A DNA stretch of 64,000 nt from assembly GCF_017312365.1 (NCBI RefSeq), contig NZ_BLJI01000001.1, forward strand, positions 485,417 through 549,416, given 5' to 3'. A program made the translations under genes and the position numbers. Source of the DNA: Chroococcus sp. FPU101. GTDB taxonomy: Bacteria; Cyanobacteriota; Cyanobacteriia; Cyanobacteriales; Microcystaceae. Below the pieces are notes generated by a model. It ran no database searches. It was given only the letters and a program-made list of their open reading frames with translations, and had not been told where the DNA came from. This document shows, piece after piece, positions 20,101-30,097 of the stretch; positions within the stretch are counted from its first letter, which is position 1, and each line of letters begins with the position of its first letter.

Positions 20101-20607
20101 ATCCGAGAAATTCAAGGTCAAGAAATTCCAAAAGTCGATGATACACAAATTGATCTAAAACTCACAGCCTTTATTCCGACTGAATATATTCGCGATGTTG
20201 AGCAAAAAATGGATGCTTATCGGGCAATTAGTACCGCGAGTACGAAAAAAGATTTAGCACAAATTGCGGCCGATTTGAGCGATCGTTACGGAACTTTACC
20301 CTCACCTGTTGAACAGTTATTTAAAGTCATTGAACTCAAACATCTGGCTAAATCATTAGGTTTTTCTAAGATCAAAAGCGATGGGAAACAACACGTGAGC
20401 CTAGAAACACCGATGGAAGAACCCGCATGGAAATTATTACACGAAAACTTACCGCCCCATTTAAAATCGCGTTTTGTCTATACTCCTAAAAAAGTTACTG
20501 TACGCGGTTTAGGAGTAGTTAAACCTCAAGTACAACTCGAAAACCTCATCGACTGGCTAGGAAATATGCAAGGTGCTTTACCCGAAGCTACAGTCCAATT
20601 AGTTTGA
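17113..20607 (+). CDS. mfd: Transcription-repair coupling factor Mfd
   Basis: This 1164-aa SF2 translocase displaces RNA polymerase stalled at lesions and recruits UvrA. Domain order: UvrB-like module at the N-terminus ([26 protein letters not shown]), the CarD-like RNA-polymerase interaction domain ([15 protein letters not shown], about residues 490-560), the RecG-like helicase core with Walker [19 protein letters not shown] box, [12 protein letters not shown] and the QLRGRVGRS motif VI, then the C-terminal TRCF domain. Full length and intact; start ATG at 17113. Its 5' region of 221 bp carries the palindrome at 16933. Confidence 0.97.
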   Translation: MSFASVIRNIEKSPLTAELIQKLKQNQSLTLTGIPRLPKGIVASSIARSLQQNLFVVCATLEEAGRWAVQLEAMGWKSVNFYPTSEASPYEPYNPESEMIWGQMQVLAGVGNDQGNFAIITTEKALQPHLPPSDVFASYCLEFKLGMTQDAKDLDQAFTKLGYERVNLVEIEGQWSRRGDIVDIFPVSAELPIRLEWFGDELEKIREFDPATQRSLDVIDHLILTPTSFNPMIVDAINQQHQTLENYLSPEELDLLETGNYPKGMQRFLGIAFQNPASLLDYLPQQTLCVFDEVEQCESHSDRWLEYIIEQWQDTPNPVPQIHRSFESSLKLAQQFLNLYLSELTDANSTGVNLSSRSIPITPHQFAKLAEIIRGKREVYNGLNLNRYATWLISAQPSRTVSLLQEHDCPAQFIPNPEDYPAIDKLINQNTAVAVKYSGLAELEGFILPTFRIVVVTDREFFGQHVLATAGYIRKRRRAASTQVDVNKLRPGDYVVHKHNGIGRFLQLESLDTQLGLGSREYLVIEYADGLLRVPADSLDNLSRYRHTSDQPPQLHKMTGKSWEAVKTKVRKSVKKLAVDLMNLYAKRSQQTGFAYPMDTPWQVELEDSFPYQPTPDQLKAIQDVKRDLENERPMDRLVCGDVGFGKTEVAIRAIFKAVTGGNKQVAFLAPTTILTQQHYHTLKERFAPYPINIGLLNRFRTASERKDILKRLATGELDIVVGTHQLLSKEVQYKDLGLLVIDEEQRFGVAQKEKIKSLKTQVDVLTLTATPIPRTLYMSISGIREMSLITTPPPSRRPIKTHLSAYNPDVVRTAIRNELDRGGQIFYVVPRVEGIEEIAGELQQMVASARIAIAHGQMDESNLETTMLAFSNGEADILVCTTIIESGLDIPRVNTIIVEDSQKFGLSQLYQLRGRVGRSGIQAHAWLLYPNKGELSENARARLRALQEFTQLGSGYQLATRDMEIRGVGNLLGAEQSGQMEAIGFELYMDMLQEAIREIQGQEIPKVDDTQIDLKLTAFIPTEYIRDVEQKMDAYRAISTASTKKDLAQIAADLSDRYGTLPSPVEQLFKVIELKHLAKSLGFSKIKSDGKQHVSLETPMEEPAWKLLHENLPPHLKSRFVYTPKKVTVRGLGVVKPQVQLENLIDWLGNMQGALPEATVQLV

Positions 20608-20728
20608 TCATTGCCCACCTCTTACGATTAATTAAAATCCAATTTATGAAGTATAACTTATGGATGATGACAGAATTGCTAATTATTTTTTAATTTAATC
20701 TATAACGTAGCAAATTATTTTAAAAATT

Positions 20729-21235
20729 GTGGCCGCTTTTGATTATTCATTAGATTTTAAAAATATTGATTTTCGTTCTTCACCAGAACTTTACAGAGTT
20801 GGTAAAGGCGAACAGGGAGTTTTACTCGTAGAACCCTATAAATCTGAAATATTACCCTACTGGCGATTTAAAACACCAGAAATTGCTAAAAAATCTAGTG
20901 AGGAAATTCATCAACTATTTCTCAATTATTTAGAACAAGATGATTTTATTGGCGCAGATATGGCTCGAAAATTCTTACAAATGGGTTATACGCGCTCGCG
21001 GCGTTATGCTAATCATAAAAGTGGTCGCAAGTATCAACAGAATCCCCAAAAAGCTGCAACTTTAGACGAACAAAAAAAACTTAGAAAAGAAATTTTACCT
21101 AACCAACTTGATGAAACTAAAGCTCAATCTGCTGAAATTTTTAAACTCAAATGGATAGAAGCCAAAACTAATCAAAAATATTTAGAATTGAAATTAAAAC
21201 ATGAACAAATGTATGAATCAAATTTGTTAAAATAA
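20729..21235 (+). CDS. DUF4385 family protein
   Basis: The 168-aa hydrophilic protein begins FDYSLDFKNIDFRSSPELYRVGKGEQGVLLVEPYKSE and contains LPYWRFKTPEIA and DMARKFLQMGYTRSRRYANH, which are the family's conserved blocks. Function is not known; the tail is Lys/Glu-rich. The start is GTG at 20729; no clear ribosome binding site is visible. It ends at an inverted-repeat terminator. Confidence 0.8.
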   Translation: MAAFDYSLDFKNIDFRSSPELYRVGKGEQGVLLVEPYKSEILPYWRFKTPEIAKKSSEEIHQLFLNYLEQDDFIGADMARKFLQMGYTRSRRYANHKSGRKYQQNPQKAATLDEQKKLRKEILPNQLDETKAQSAEIFKLKWIEAKTNQKYLELKLKHEQMYESNLLK

Positions 21236-21344
21236 CCTCTTCCCGCCTTCTTTTCCCTTTCCACCTCAGCCAAGCCCTCCCTTATGAGGAGAGGGGATGA
21301 TAAGGAATATATTTTTATATATTAGAGAGGCAGGAAGAGAGGTT
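21234..21344. terminator. Imperfect inverted repeat between convergent genes
   Basis: The left arm AACCTCTTCCCGCCT (21234-21248) pairs imperfectly with AGGCAGGAAGAGAGGTT (21328-21344), and a second hairpin, CCCTC...GAGGG, lies inside. The left arm overlaps the TAA of the DUF4385 gene. The element could be a two-way terminator or a small MITE-like insertion; no target duplication is evident. Confidence 0.45.
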
Positions 21345-21366
21345 AAAATTAGTTATCACCGATTTT

Positions 21367-21816
21367 TTACTTCATGGTATTCTCAATTTGCTTTTCTTGT
21401 GCAAATTGATTTAAACGAGAAACTACGTTGTAATTATCGGGGCTGGGTGCATCTTCATTAGTTGCGATACCATCTACACTTCCACCAATTTTAATAAAAT
21501 CATTAATTCCGCCTTGAAGTTCTGCAACTCTGGCAAAACCAGCTTGACGCAACATATTAGCCGCTTCTGCTGATTCTTCATCAGATGCACCGTAAACATA
21601 AATGTCACGATTATATTCTAAGCTAGATTCTGCTGTTTTTAATAAGTTATCCATTGGTACATTCATAGCACCTTGAATACGGCTTTGTCTAAATGCTTCA
21701 CTATCACGAACATCAATAATAGTTAAAGCAGGTTCACCATTATTTAGACGTGATTTTAATTCGTGAGCAGTTGCATGATTACTAAATTCTTTGCTTTCAA
21801 GTTTTTGATCTTTCAT
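21367..21816 (-). CDS. Rhodanese-domain protein lacking the catalytic cysteine
   Basis: This is a single 149-aa rhodanese homology domain: TIIDVRDSEAFRQSRIQGAMNVP is the typical N-terminal CH2A-type block. The active-site loop, normally beginning with Cys after the IYVY strand, reads YGASDEESAEAANML, with Gly at about residue 76 in place of Cys. It should therefore not transfer sulfur and may bind or regulate instead. No signal peptide. Monocistronic, facing the DUF4385 gene. Confidence 0.82.
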   Translation of the reverse strand: MKDQKLESKEFSNHATAHELKSRLNNGEPALTIIDVRDSEAFRQSRIQGAMNVPMDNLLKTAESSLEYNRDIYVYGASDEESAEAANMLRQAGFARVAELQGGINDFIKIGGSVDGIATNEDAPSPDNYNVVSRLNQFAQEKQIENTMK

Positions 21817-21915
21817 GATTCTATAATCCTTAAATCTAAATTACATTAACTAAACTGTAGTGGATAACTTTTATGATTACTTCTCTCTGAAGAAAGAAAA
21901 AAAATAATTTAATGA

Positions 21916-22110
21916 CTATTCTTTTTCATCATAAGAACTATCTCTACCTTGAGAACTTGTTTTAAGTTCTTTTGTTAAATCAATGTCAACATCTTCGGAA
22001 GCCGAACTATGTCTACCCTGATTTGCTTTTTGAGGATCTCCAGTCGGATGAATTTCAGCCTCTTCAGAGGCCAATCTATGTCTACCTTGACCTTCTTTAT
22101 TGGCAGTCAT
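21916..22110 (-). CDS. Small hydrophilic protein with three imperfect repeats
   Basis: 64 aa, highly charged, probably disordered. Three units of about 22 residues each start with (G/N/S)QGR(H/D) followed by a Ser/Glu-rich segment: GQGRHRLASEEAEIHP, NQGRHSSASEDVDIDL, SQGRDSSYDEKE. I recognise no family; the style recalls small stress-induced disordered proteins. The regular repeat and clean ATG at 22110 support a real gene. It lies 99 bp downstream of the rhodanese gene start on the same strand. Confidence 0.5.
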   Translation of the reverse strand: MTANKEGQGRHRLASEEAEIHPTGDPQKANQGRHSSASEDVDIDLTKELKTSSQGRDSSYDEKE

Positions 22111-22297
22111 AATACTTGTTTAAATTAAATTAGATCCCAAATATTAAGTCTATAGATTAAAAAATTATTTTTTATCTTTCCCAAGATTTATTAATTGATG
22201 CGCCATAAGTTATAGATGAAAAAAAATACTAAAAAAGGCGAACACAGCCCGAAATCAGAAAAATGACTGCACTGCCTATAGAAGGAATTTCTGTTAC

Positions 22298-23182
22298 TTA
22301 AGAACGTTTTTTGGGTAAACGTGGCTTTTTGCGGGCTAAAATTTGAAATTCTTGAATCACACGATTAAATTCTTCACCAGCAACGGCTAATAAATTATTA
22401 TGTCCTCCGTAGGGAACTAAGAAGATTTTTTTCGCTACGGTGGCTGTCTCATACAAAACTTGACTCATCGTCGGTGGGACTAGACGATCATCTGTACCAT
22501 GTAAGAGGAGTAGGGGAACTCGTAGCAATTTTAGTTTACTAAGATTATCAAAGCGTTGATTTAAAATTAGATCGGCTGGAAAGAAGCGATAGACAGGCTG
22601 ATACATCGCCATATCACGCATAGACGTAAAAGTATTATCGACAATGACACCTGCACAACAGGGTTGACGAATGGCTAAATCAATTGCGATCGCGCCCCCT
22701 AATGAGTGACCATAGAGATAGATCTGGTTTGCTGCAATATCTCGTTCTAGAGTTAAATAATTCCATGCTGCCTGTGCATCCCGATAAACTTCAGCTTCAG
22801 TAGGAAATTTTCCTTCACTCTTCCCATAGCCTCGATAATCAAACATGAGAATCGAAAAGCCTAACTGATGCAATAACTGGGCATTCCCTAAGTTATAGCT
22901 AATGTTACCGCGATTGCCATGAAAATAGATCAAAACATCATCACTTGAACCAGGTATCCACCATCCGTGAAGACGTTCAATTTTTCCGTTCCAATTCCGA
23001 ACCCCGATCCAAACATCCTCATAAGATAATCCTACATCTTGAGGAGTCGCTTCAAGTTTCATACTGGGTACAAAAATCAAGCGGTTTTGAATCAGATAGA
23101 TGACGAAACACAGTAGGAGATAGGCTGCAAAACCAACACTAACACCAGTCAGCAAGAATTTTAACAGAAGATACGTGGTCAT
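22298..23182 (-). CDS. Alpha/beta hydrolase (BEM46/ABHD13-like)
   Basis: 294 aa with an N-terminal membrane anchor (LLLKFLLTGVSVGFAAYLLLCF) followed by an alpha/beta hydrolase domain: oxyanion region YFHGNRGNISYN, the nucleophile elbow LYGHSLGGAIAID with catalytic Ser, HGTDDRLVP with the Asp, and PYGGHNNL with the His. It matches the BEM46-like serine hydrolases; substrate unknown. 41 bp downstream of gatA on the same strand, so the pair may be co-transcribed. Confidence 0.85.
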   Translation of the reverse strand: MTTYLLLKFLLTGVSVGFAAYLLLCFVIYLIQNRLIFVPSMKLEATPQDVGLSYEDVWIGVRNWNGKIERLHGWWIPGSSDDVLIYFHGNRGNISYNLGNAQLLHQLGFSILMFDYRGYGKSEGKFPTEAEVYRDAQAAWNYLTLERDIAANQIYLYGHSLGGAIAIDLAIRQPCCAGVIVDNTFTSMRDMAMYQPVYRFFPADLILNQRFDNLSKLKLLRVPLLLLHGTDDRLVPPTMSQVLYETATVAKKIFLVPYGGHNNLLAVAGEEFNRVIQEFQILARKKPRLPKKRS

Positions 23183-23223
23183 GGGGGGTAGATCGTCCTC
23201 AATATAGCCCGATATTTTAATGA

Positions 23224-24675
23224 CTACTTTAGCGGAGGTTTGTGCTTATGCCAATCGGTAGACTGTTCATACGCATAGCCAACATGGAATAAAATATCTT
23301 CCCGTAAAGCATTGCTAATCATTTGTAAACCGATGGGTAACCCTTGTTGATCAAAACCACAGGGGATACTCATTCCGGGTAAACCAGCAAGATTAACAGG
23401 AATCGTCATTAAATCGGATAAATACATACTAAGCGGATCTTCGATTTTTTCACCTGCTTTAAAGGCTGTTGTTGGTACAGTCGGAGATATTAAAACATCG
23501 ACTTGCTCAAATGCGGCTTCAAAATCCTGTTTAATTAGGGTGCGTACTTTTTGGGCTTTGAGATAGTACGCATCATAGTACCCCGCCGACAGCGTATAAG
23601 TTCCTAACATAATACGGCGTTTAACTTCATCACCAAAACCTAAGGCGCGAGTTTTGGTATACATGGAAAGCAAAGTATCAGCTTTTTCTCGGATACCATA
23701 TTTAACCGCGTCATAACGGGCGAGGTTAGCAGATGCTTCACTGGGTGCGATGATGTAATATGCAGGTAAACCGTAGCGAAAACGTGGACAGGAAATTTCT
23801 TGAACCGTTGCGCCTAATGATTTAAGTTGTTCAATGGCTTGATGTACGGTTTGGGCAACGACGGGATCTAATCCTTCCCCAAAGGTTTCCATAATAATAC
23901 CGACTTTGACACCTTTAAGATCTGGTTTTAAAAATTGGCTGTAGTCGGGAATCGGAACGTTTAAAGATGTGGAATCTTTGGGATCATATCCTGCGATCGC
24001 ATTCAATAAAATCGCTGAATCTTCGACGGTGTGAGAAAATGGCCCAATTTGATCTAAAGACGACGCATAAGCCACTAAGCCAAATCTTGAAACAAGTCCA
24101 TATGTGGGTTTAATGCCCACTACACCGCAAAAGGATGCTGGTTGACGAATCGAACCCCCAGTATCAGTTCCAAGCGAGACAACGCATTCTGATGCTGCTA
24201 CAGCCGACGCAGATCCACCAGATGACCCCCCTGGAACTCTCGACAAATCCCAAGGGTTTGCGGTGACTTGATAGGCTGAATTTTCTGTTGAACTTCCCAT
24301 CGCAAACTCATCGAGGTTGGTTTTCCCTAGCATGATTGCCCCGATCTCTTTGAGCTTTTGGGTTACGGTAGATTCGTAGGGTGGGATAAAGTTTTCGAGA
24401 ATTTTGGAACCGCAAGTAGTGGGGATACCTGTCGTACACAATACATCTTTAATTGCGATCGGAATTCCTTCTAAGAGTTCGATGGTTTCATTGTTGGCGA
24501 TCTTAGCATCTACTTTTTTGGCTTGTTCAATGGCTTGTTCTGAGGTGACGCACAAATAGCTATGGACTTTGGGTTCTAGTTCAGAAATGCGCTCTAAGAA
24601 TTCTGTTGTAACTTCAAGGGCGGTACGTTCTTTATTGATTAGTTGTTGATGAACTTCACGAATCATCGATGACAT
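23224..24675 (-). CDS. gatA: Aspartyl/glutamyl-tRNA amidotransferase subunit A
   Basis: This 483-aa amidase-signature enzyme has the Ser-cisSer-Lys triad: K76 in IPIAIKDVL, Ser in [10 protein letters not shown] (about 151) and nucleophile S175 in [10 protein letters not shown]. It releases ammonia from glutamine for GatCAB, which converts Glu-tRNA(Gln) to Gln-tRNA(Gln). Length is normal. gatB and gatC are not nearby, which is usual in cyanobacteria. Confidence 0.96.
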   Translation of the reverse strand: MSSMIREVHQQLINKERTALEVTTEFLERISELEPKVHSYLCVTSEQAIEQAKKVDAKIANNETIELLEGIPIAIKDVLCTTGIPTTCGSKILENFIPPYESTVTQKLKEIGAIMLGKTNLDEFAMGSSTENSAYQVTANPWDLSRVPGGSSGGSASAVAASECVVSLGTDTGGSIRQPASFCGVVGIKPTYGLVSRFGLVAYASSLDQIGPFSHTVEDSAILLNAIAGYDPKDSTSLNVPIPDYSQFLKPDLKGVKVGIIMETFGEGLDPVVAQTVHQAIEQLKSLGATVQEISCPRFRYGLPAYYIIAPSEASANLARYDAVKYGIREKADTLLSMYTKTRALGFGDEVKRRIMLGTYTLSAGYYDAYYLKAQKVRTLIKQDFEAAFEQVDVLISPTVPTTAFKAGEKIEDPLSMYLSDLMTIPVNLAGLPGMSIPCGFDQQGLPIGLQMISNALREDILFHVGYAYEQSTDWHKHKPPLK

Positions 24676-24767
24676 CGGAATTAGCCTATTGCATGAATAC
24701 TTCTATCGCTCCATGCTACCGTATCACAGGAGTCTTTAGAGAAGAAGTTCAGTTGTAAGATTATGGT

Positions 24768-25030
24768 ATGAGTAAATTAAAAAAGTTAGTTGAGCTATTT
24801 CTTAAGAAATCCCTGATGTTAACTTTGATGATGTACGCTATCTTCTAGAGGCTTTTGATTTTGAGGAAAAACGTTCTAAAGGGAGCCATCATATATTTCG
24901 AGATTTGCAAGGTAGACAAATAACTATTCCGAAAAAGGGTGGACAGAAAGTTAAAGGCATATATGTTGTAAAAATTATTGAGATTCTAAATTTGAGAGAA
25001 TGGAATAATGAAAACTCTGAACCAGAATAA
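24768..25030 (+). pseudogene. hicA: HicA-like mRNA interferase toxin, one-base frameshift
   Basis: The ATG at 24768 reads MSKLKKLVELFLKKS and then stops in that frame. The -1 frame picks up PDVNFDDVRYLLEAFDFEEK, the catalytic KGSHHIFRD and the C-terminal QITIPKKGGQKVKGIYVVKI to a TAA at 25028. Restoring one A in the AAGAAATCCC run near 24805-24811 gives a full HicA of about 87 aa with its catalytic His. The double-stranded-RNA-binding fold otherwise looks intact. It overlaps hicB by 23 bp, the normal operon arrangement. Confidence 0.8.
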
Positions 25031-25265
25031 CCAAATTAATCAATATCCTTTGAATTATTATTTGAATCTTCCCTATGCGATAACTCTCTATTCAGATACA
25101 GAAGGAGGTTATGTTGCTGAAATTAAAGATTTACCAGGATGTCTAACACAGGGTGAAACTTTAGCAGAAACGATTAATAATTTTAATGAGGCTAAAGAAC
25201 TCTGGTTAGAGACAGCTTATGCAGAAAATGATCTAATTCCTTTACCTAGTCATGAAATTAATTAA
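25008..25265 (+). CDS. hicB: HicB-like antitoxin
   Basis: 85-aa partial RNase-H-fold antitoxin: YAITLYSDTEGGYVAEIKDLPGCLTQGETLAE is the classic HicB core, followed by the helix NNFNEAKELWLETAYAE. There is no added C-terminal DNA-binding domain. Because hicA upstream has a frameshift, this antitoxin may now lack a working partner. Its last 8 bp overlap the convergent hydrolase gene. Confidence 0.88.
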   Translation: MKTLNQNNQINQYPLNYYLNLPYAITLYSDTEGGYVAEIKDLPGCLTQGETLAETINNFNEAKELWLETAYAENDLIPLPSHEIN

Positions 25266-25983
25266 TCACTAAAGTATTTTGTGATAAAGTCTGCCAAAAA
25301 TTTAAGACTTGCTGGCTGACTTCTTCTGGGTAAAAATAGTGAAAGAAGTGATGACCTTCAGGAAATTCCCAAATACGATCGCCATTTTTTAACCAACTTG
25401 CCCAACGATACAAGCTATTGCGATCTACAATAAAATCATCTTTACTCCCACAAACTAATAAAGGAACTTCGACACTTTCAGGGGAAATGTTCACTTCTTG
25501 ATACAAGGAATGGGGCGATGGTGATGTAAGTAAATCTTTTTCGAGAATTTTAATCAGTGATTTCGTTTGCGAGATTTTTTGCTCCCCAAATAGATTATGT
25601 ACCATTTTCGCTAACACGCGTTCCCGACTACAGGGAAACAGACGCAGCATCGCATAATAATGGACTTGCCAATCAATTGCAGGGTTTGCACCGACTCCTA
25701 AAAGCGTTAAAGATTTGACTCTCTCGGGATGACGACGAGCATATAATAATCCTACCAGTCCTCCAGTACCATGTCCAAGTAAATGAACGGGTTTTGCTTG
25801 GCTTTTAAAATAATCATGCAGTAGAGTTAAGGCTATCTCAAGAGAACTCGGTTCATCGGGTTCTTGGATATATTCCCATATTGCGATCGTTTTCTGAGTT
25901 GCCAAATGATTGATGAGATGATTTTCAAAAACCTTAAAACTCGGATTAGCATTGATCCAAACAGCCTCTGGTTGGTTTTTCAT
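25258..25983 (-). CDS. Alpha/beta hydrolase family protein
   Basis: 241 aa. The nucleophile elbow is HLLGHGTGGLVGLLYARRHP, where the usual Ser is replaced by Thr or sits within GHGTGG; KDDFIV supplies an Asp and PEGHHFFHYF the His. The GHGTG elbow is atypical and could reduce or alter activity. It follows the Cys-rich small protein gene with an ATGA overlap, so they form a coupled pair. Substrate unknown. Confidence 0.75.
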   Translation of the reverse strand: MKNQPEAVWINANPSFKVFENHLINHLATQKTIAIWEYIQEPDEPSSLEIALTLLHDYFKSQAKPVHLLGHGTGGLVGLLYARRHPERVKSLTLLGVGANPAIDWQVHYYAMLRLFPCSRERVLAKMVHNLFGEQKISQTKSLIKILEKDLLTSPSPHSLYQEVNISPESVEVPLLVCGSKDDFIVDRNSLYRWASWLKNGDRIWEFPEGHHFFHYFYPEEVSQQVLNFWQTLSQNTLVIN

Positions 25984-26282
25984 AGCATTTTACTTTTGAT
26001 TCTAGAACAATTACACTGAGCCGAAACGACATTAGGTATTTTTTCACTTTCAACAATTGCCTCAAAGTCTCGACAATTAATCGCATCTTCGGATAAGGCG
26101 ATATAAGGATTTACTGTACATTTTAGACGATAATCCCCTGTAAAATAAACACAGCCAGAGCAAGGAACTTGATGTAATTTTTTGACATAAGTTAGTCCGC
26201 TTACAGTCACTTGTCTAATTTTAAAGAGACTAAGCACAACTAATAGCCATGCCAAGAGACTACAGATGATTTGTAGCAACAT
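25980..26282 (-). CDS. Small membrane-anchored cysteine-rich protein
   Basis: About 100 aa from the ATG at 26282. One hydrophobic helix (LLQIICSLLAWLLVVLSLFKI) is followed by a soluble part with five cysteines in a pattern such as CSGCVYFTGDYRLKCTVNP...CRDFE and CNC. The block PCSGCVYFTGDYRLKCTVNP recurs in cyanobacteria as far as I recall, but I know no function; metal binding is possible. A TTG-or-ATG start at 26336 would only extend the hydrophobic end. Its stop overlaps the hydrolase start. Confidence 0.6.
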   Translation of the reverse strand: MLLQIICSLLAWLLVVLSLFKIRQVTVSGLTYVKKLHQVPCSGCVYFTGDYRLKCTVNPYIALSEDAINCRDFEAIVESEKIPNVVSAQCNCSRIKSKML

Positions 26283-26451
26283 ATTCTTAAGTAATATAAA
26301 TAAGAAAAAAGATAGAGAGTTAATGAGAACCTGCAAAGAAACTAAGATTATTTAAAGGATTTAATCTTGTAACTTTACGATCTCCCTATCTAATAACGAG
26401 CCTCAAATAGAATACTTGATGTCAATAGCTTAAATACACCCTCTTTTAGAG

Positions 26452-26964
26452 TTAAATCCCAAATTCACCTTTTAATTGGGATACCCAAGATTTAATTCGT
26501 TTAGCGGTCAATTCTGATTGATTATCTTCATCTAAAGCCAATCCGACAAATTTACCATTTTTAACAGCTTTAGATTCATCAAATTCATAGCCATCTGTTG
26601 ACCAATGTCCTACGGTTTTACCACCTAATTCAGTGATTTTCTCTTCTAAAATACCCATGGCATCCTGAAAGTTTTCTGAGTAACCAACTTGATCCCCTGT
26701 TCCAAAATAAGCGACTTTTTTTCCACTAAAATTAATGTTATCTAGTTCATCATAATACCCACTCCAGTCGGCTTGTAATTCACCAATATCCCAAGTAGGA
26801 CAAGCGATAATGATGTTACTATACTGCTCAAAGTCGCTATCTTCGACTTCAGCAATATCATACATGGCTACTACATCATCGCCGCCTAGTTCTTTCTGAA
26901 TTGTTTCTGCAACGTCTTGTGTTTTACCCGTTGTGCTTCCATAAAAAAGTCCGATTTTAGCCAT
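26452..26964 (-). CDS. isiB: Flavodoxin (long-chain)
   Basis: 170 aa from the ATG at 26964 (MAKIGLFYGSTTGKTQDVAE); a start at 26982 would add six residues. The FMN phosphate loop is GSTTGKTQ; the aromatic FMN-stacking loops are PTWDIGELQADW and GTGDQVGYSENF, with the roughly 20-residue loop of long-chain flavodoxins. It replaces ferredoxin in photosynthetic electron transfer under iron limitation. It follows the IsiA genes on the same strand, the classic isiAB association. Confidence 0.95.
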   Translation of the reverse strand: MAKIGLFYGSTTGKTQDVAETIQKELGGDDVVAMYDIAEVEDSDFEQYSNIIIACPTWDIGELQADWSGYYDELDNINFSGKKVAYFGTGDQVGYSENFQDAMGILEEKITELGGKTVGHWSTDGYEFDESKAVKNGKFVGLALDEDNQSELTAKRIKSWVSQLKGEFGI

Positions 26965-27320
26965 ATCAATTTCTAAGAGCATTTGTGTGTAATGAAGAAA
27001 TGAGATTCACTCAGCAATCATTCAAGTTTTTTTGAGATAGGAGGATAGACAGAAATTTAAAATCTGAATGAGGTTTGATTTTTTTTCCATGACACGGAGT
27101 TAGCCAAAAATTATCTTTTGATGCTTTCGCCCTCTTTCTAATTAAATTTTAAACTGTTCTATTTAACTAAATCAAGTTAGGTTGTTGGCTTTTGTCTTGA
27201 ATTTAGTTTGAGAATAAACCGATGAATGATTGCGGTGAATCTCTATTTTTAGATTATATTAAATGAGAAATTATGTCAATAACTTTTTTGATATTTTTTT
27301 CGTTTAAATAAAAATTATTG

Positions 27321-27337
27321 GGTGGCTATTTCCCACC
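27321..27337 (-). terminator. Rho-independent-type terminator after IsiA-PsaL gene
   Basis: On the minus strand GGTGG-GAAATAG-CCACC is followed by a T-rich tract (CAATAATTTTTATTT). It is about 90 bp downstream of the stop codon. Confidence 0.55.
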
Positions 27338-27346
27338 ATAAATATT

Positions 27347-27385
27347 AGTCATCAGTTATCTTGATTTGTTAGATGACTGATGACT
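27347..27385. repeat. Perfect 10-bp inverted repeat
   Basis: AGTCATCAGT (27347-27356) and ACTGATGACT (27376-27385) form a stem with a 19-nt loop; the right arm continues into a direct repeat of ACTGATG. It lies 40-78 bp past the IsiA-PsaL stop and could stabilise the mRNA end. Confidence 0.5.
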
Positions 27386-27424
27386 GATTACTGTTTAGAC
27401 CCAACCCCTACAATAATCAAAAAT

Positions 27425-28936
27425 CTAAATTTGTCCTGCACTAATTGATTGTAATAAACCCAGATTAGTCAACAGCATATAAGCAAAAATGGCTCCACCT
27501 ATTCCTCCCACTAAAAAAGCAGCCGCAAATTGACTCCAACCATCGACTGTTTTTAAAGAATCGGGTATATTTGGATTAGCTGTAGCATAGCTTAATCGTC
27601 CCTGTTGAACTTCTTTTTTAAAGGAAACTGTTCCATAAATGGATAAGCAAACAGTCATGATAATAATCAAGCTACAAGCAGATAATAAACCAACTATATT
27701 TCCTTGTTCAGTATCTCGTAAAGGCGATAATTTAATAAAAGGCCCCAAGATAAAATAGCCGTGAGCCATGCCAATTTCTAGACCTCTGGCTAAAGGCGAT
27801 AAACCTTGTCGATAAATGGGTAAATTCTTTAAAAGAGACAGGGTAAAGTCAGAATAATTAATCGGTGTTAATAGATTTCCGTTATAAGGATTTCCAGCAA
27901 CTTTGACGACTGTATCACCGCGTTTAAAATCAAATCCTGCTGCTTCACCACGAGAGCGAATGGCGTGCCAAATATGACCAAATAAAAAGATTACAGCAAA
28001 GACAAAATGGAACGTTGCTAACCAACCTCTGGCAGAAACCACTCCCGTTTCAGTTTCAATTAAACCAACAGGGCCATAAAAAACTTCAGGATAAACCGTA
28101 TCATTAACCGTGACAAAATAGGCTGCCAAAAATCCCATGTATGCGATCGCACCTAAGCTATATGATAGATATGCTTCCCCAGAATAGACTAAGACACGAC
28201 GCGCCCAAGGAAGAGGTTTAGTCGCCATATGCCATAAACCACCGAGAATACATAGCGTACCCACCCAAAAATGACCGCCTACCACATCTTCTAGGTTATC
28301 GACGGCTGCCATTCCCTGAAAACCTGATGCACCGACTAAATAACCAAAGATTTTTACTGGGTTTAGGTGTGGGTTCGTAATAACGCGTACCATACCACTA
28401 TCACTAGCCCAAGGGTCAAAAATTCCACCCCAAAACATCGCTTTAAAAACCAGTAAAAACGCACCTACTCCTAAAAGAACCAGATGTATTCCGAGAATAG
28501 TCGTTATTTTACTGCTATCATTCCAGTCATAGCCGAAAAATCCCGCAAAAGTGCGATTTTCTTCGAGAACTTCTGGCCCTAATAACGCATGGTACAGCCC
28601 TCCTGCACCCAAAACCGCCGACGAAATCAAATGTACAACACCAATAACAAAATAGGGATAGGTATCAACAATTTGACCTCCTTCACCGATACCAAAACCC
28701 AATGTAGCGAGATGGGGCAGAATAATTAGACCCTGTTCGTACATCGGTTGTGCAGAGTTATAGCGGGACAATTCAAATAAAGTCATTGCCCCCGCCCACA
28801 GTACAATTAAACCAGCATGGGCTACGTGTGCGCCAAGTAATTTTCCTGAAAGATTGATAAAACGAGCATTCCCCGCCCACCAACCAACGCTAGGAATTCG
28901 GGAACGATAGGGACTTTCATCAATAACGGCAGTCAT
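27425..28936 (-). CDS. IsiA/CP43-prime chlorophyll protein with C-terminal PsaL-like domain
   Basis: 503 aa. Residues 1 to about 345 are a six-helix CP43-like antenna ([52 protein letters not shown]) with the many chlorophyll-ligand histidines. Residues about 355-503 are a PsaL-like photosystem I subunit domain: [38 protein letters not shown], and [14 protein letters not shown]. Such IsiA-PsaL fusions are known from cyanobacteria with several isiA genes. A role in docking an antenna to PSI is likely, but is inferred. It is second in a minus-strand unit, 102 bp behind an IsiA-like gene and ahead of flavodoxin. Confidence 0.93.
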   Translation of the reverse strand: MTAVIDESPYRSRIPSVGWWAGNARFINLSGKLLGAHVAHAGLIVLWAGAMTLFELSRYNSAQPMYEQGLIILPHLATLGFGIGEGGQIVDTYPYFVIGVVHLISSAVLGAGGLYHALLGPEVLEENRTFAGFFGYDWNDSSKITTILGIHLVLLGVGAFLLVFKAMFWGGIFDPWASDSGMVRVITNPHLNPVKIFGYLVGASGFQGMAAVDNLEDVVGGHFWVGTLCILGGLWHMATKPLPWARRVLVYSGEAYLSYSLGAIAYMGFLAAYFVTVNDTVYPEVFYGPVGLIETETGVVSARGWLATFHFVFAVIFLFGHIWHAIRSRGEAAGFDFKRGDTVVKVAGNPYNGNLLTPINYSDFTLSLLKNLPIYRQGLSPLARGLEIGMAHGYFILGPFIKLSPLRDTEQGNIVGLLSACSLIIIMTVCLSIYGTVSFKKEVQQGRLSYATANPNIPDSLKTVDGWSQFAAAFLVGGIGGAIFAYMLLTNLGLLQSISAGQI

Positions 28937-29038
28937 ATTTATGCCTCACAAAAATAGGTACAATAAAAGAGGAAAGTTGAGATTCAGATTAGGTTTGGGA
29001 ATGGACAGAGCTACTAAATCTCAACAAAAGTCAGATAG

Positions 29039-30097
29039 TTAAATCGGTTGTGTCGGAACTAATGCAGGGTCAACTCGACCTTTACGAAAATCAAATCCAG
29101 CAGAACGTAAAGCGTGCCAAATATGGCCTTGAAGAAAGAAGAAAGCTAACCAAAAGTGAGCATTCGCTAACCAAGTCCGCGAGGTAACCTCATTGTGGTT
29201 ATCGGCTGAAAAATAAGGAAAAAGACCTAATTTAATCGAAAGTGGCGAACCGTAAAAGACTTCTGGGTAAACGGTGGTATGAATGGCACAGAAATAGGCC
29301 GCAATAAAGCCCATTAATGCCAATGCACCTAAACTATAAGATAGATAAGCTTCTCCAGACCAGACAAAGAGACGATGTGTCCAAGTAAAGGGTTTAGTAA
29401 GAATGTGCCAAATACCGCCCGCAATGAGCATCGCACCAACCCAAATATGACCCCCAACAACATCTTCTAGGTTATTAACTCCTGCAAGCCAATTTTTTCC
29501 AACCGTCCCAAAAAGATAACCATAGATGATACCTGGGTTAAGAGTTGGCTGTTCAATGACTCGAACATTTTCCACCGCAGGGTCATACAAACCCCCGAAA
29601 TACATTGCTTTAGCCACTAAGAGAAATGCACCTAACCCTAACAGAACCAGATGAAAACCGAGAATAGTAGTCATTTTATTCGTATCTTTCCAGTCGTAAC
29701 CGAAAAAATCATACTTGGTTTCTAAATATTCAGCCCCAAGTATCGTGTGAAAAATTCCGCCAAATCCGATAAAAGCGGACGAAATAAGGTGTAATACGCC
29801 AATAAAAAAGTACGGATAAGTATTAATCACTTCTCCGCCAGCACCCACGCCAAAACCAAGCGCGGCTAGATGGGGTAACAAGATTAATCCTTGTTCACTC
29901 ATGGGTGCAGTGACATCAAAACGAGACAGTTCAAAAAGCGTCATTGCCCCAGCCCAAAAAACAATTAAGCCAGCATGAGCAACATGAGCACCTAATAATC
30001 GACCAGAAATATCAACTAGACGAGCATTACCCGCCCACCAAGGGATATCTTGTAAGCCCTTGTTAATCGGTGCGGAAGCTTCTGTAATCGTTGTCAT
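29039..30097 (-). CDS. IsiA/Pcb-family CP43-like chlorophyll-binding protein
   Basis: 352-aa six-helix CP43-prime protein: [58 protein letters not shown] and the C-terminal [19 protein letters not shown] with helix-end histidines. The large lumenal loop E of PSII CP43 is missing, as in IsiA/Pcb proteins. It binds chlorophyll a and acts as antenna or energy quencher in iron stress. First gene of the minus-strand unit IsiA-like, IsiA-PsaL, isiB. I do not assign isiA versus pcb by eye. Confidence 0.9.
   Translation of the reverse strand: MTTITEASAPINKGLQDIPWWAGNARLVDISGRLLGAHVAHAGLIVFWAGAMTLFELSRFDVTAPMSEQGLILLPHLAALGFGVGAGGEVINTYPYFFIGVLHLISSAFIGFGGIFHTILGAEYLETKYDFFGYDWKDTNKMTTILGFHLVLLGLGAFLLVAKAMYFGGLYDPAVENVRVIEQPTLNPGIIYGYLFGTVGKNWLAGVNNLEDVVGGHIWVGAMLIAGGIWHILTKPFTWTHRLFVWSGEAYLSYSLGALALMGFIAAYFCAIHTTVYPEVFYGSPLSIKLGLFPYFSADNHNEVTSRTWLANAHFWLAFFFLQGHIWHALRSAGFDFRKGRVDPALVPTQPI

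Larger units (their letters stand above)
26965..27424. other. Intergenic region between isiB and the IsiA-PsaL gene
   Basis: 460 bp of AT-rich sequence. It contains two hairpins at the 3' end of the upstream gene (separate entries) and presumably an isiB promoter. No ORF with coding character is visible. Confidence 0.5.
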
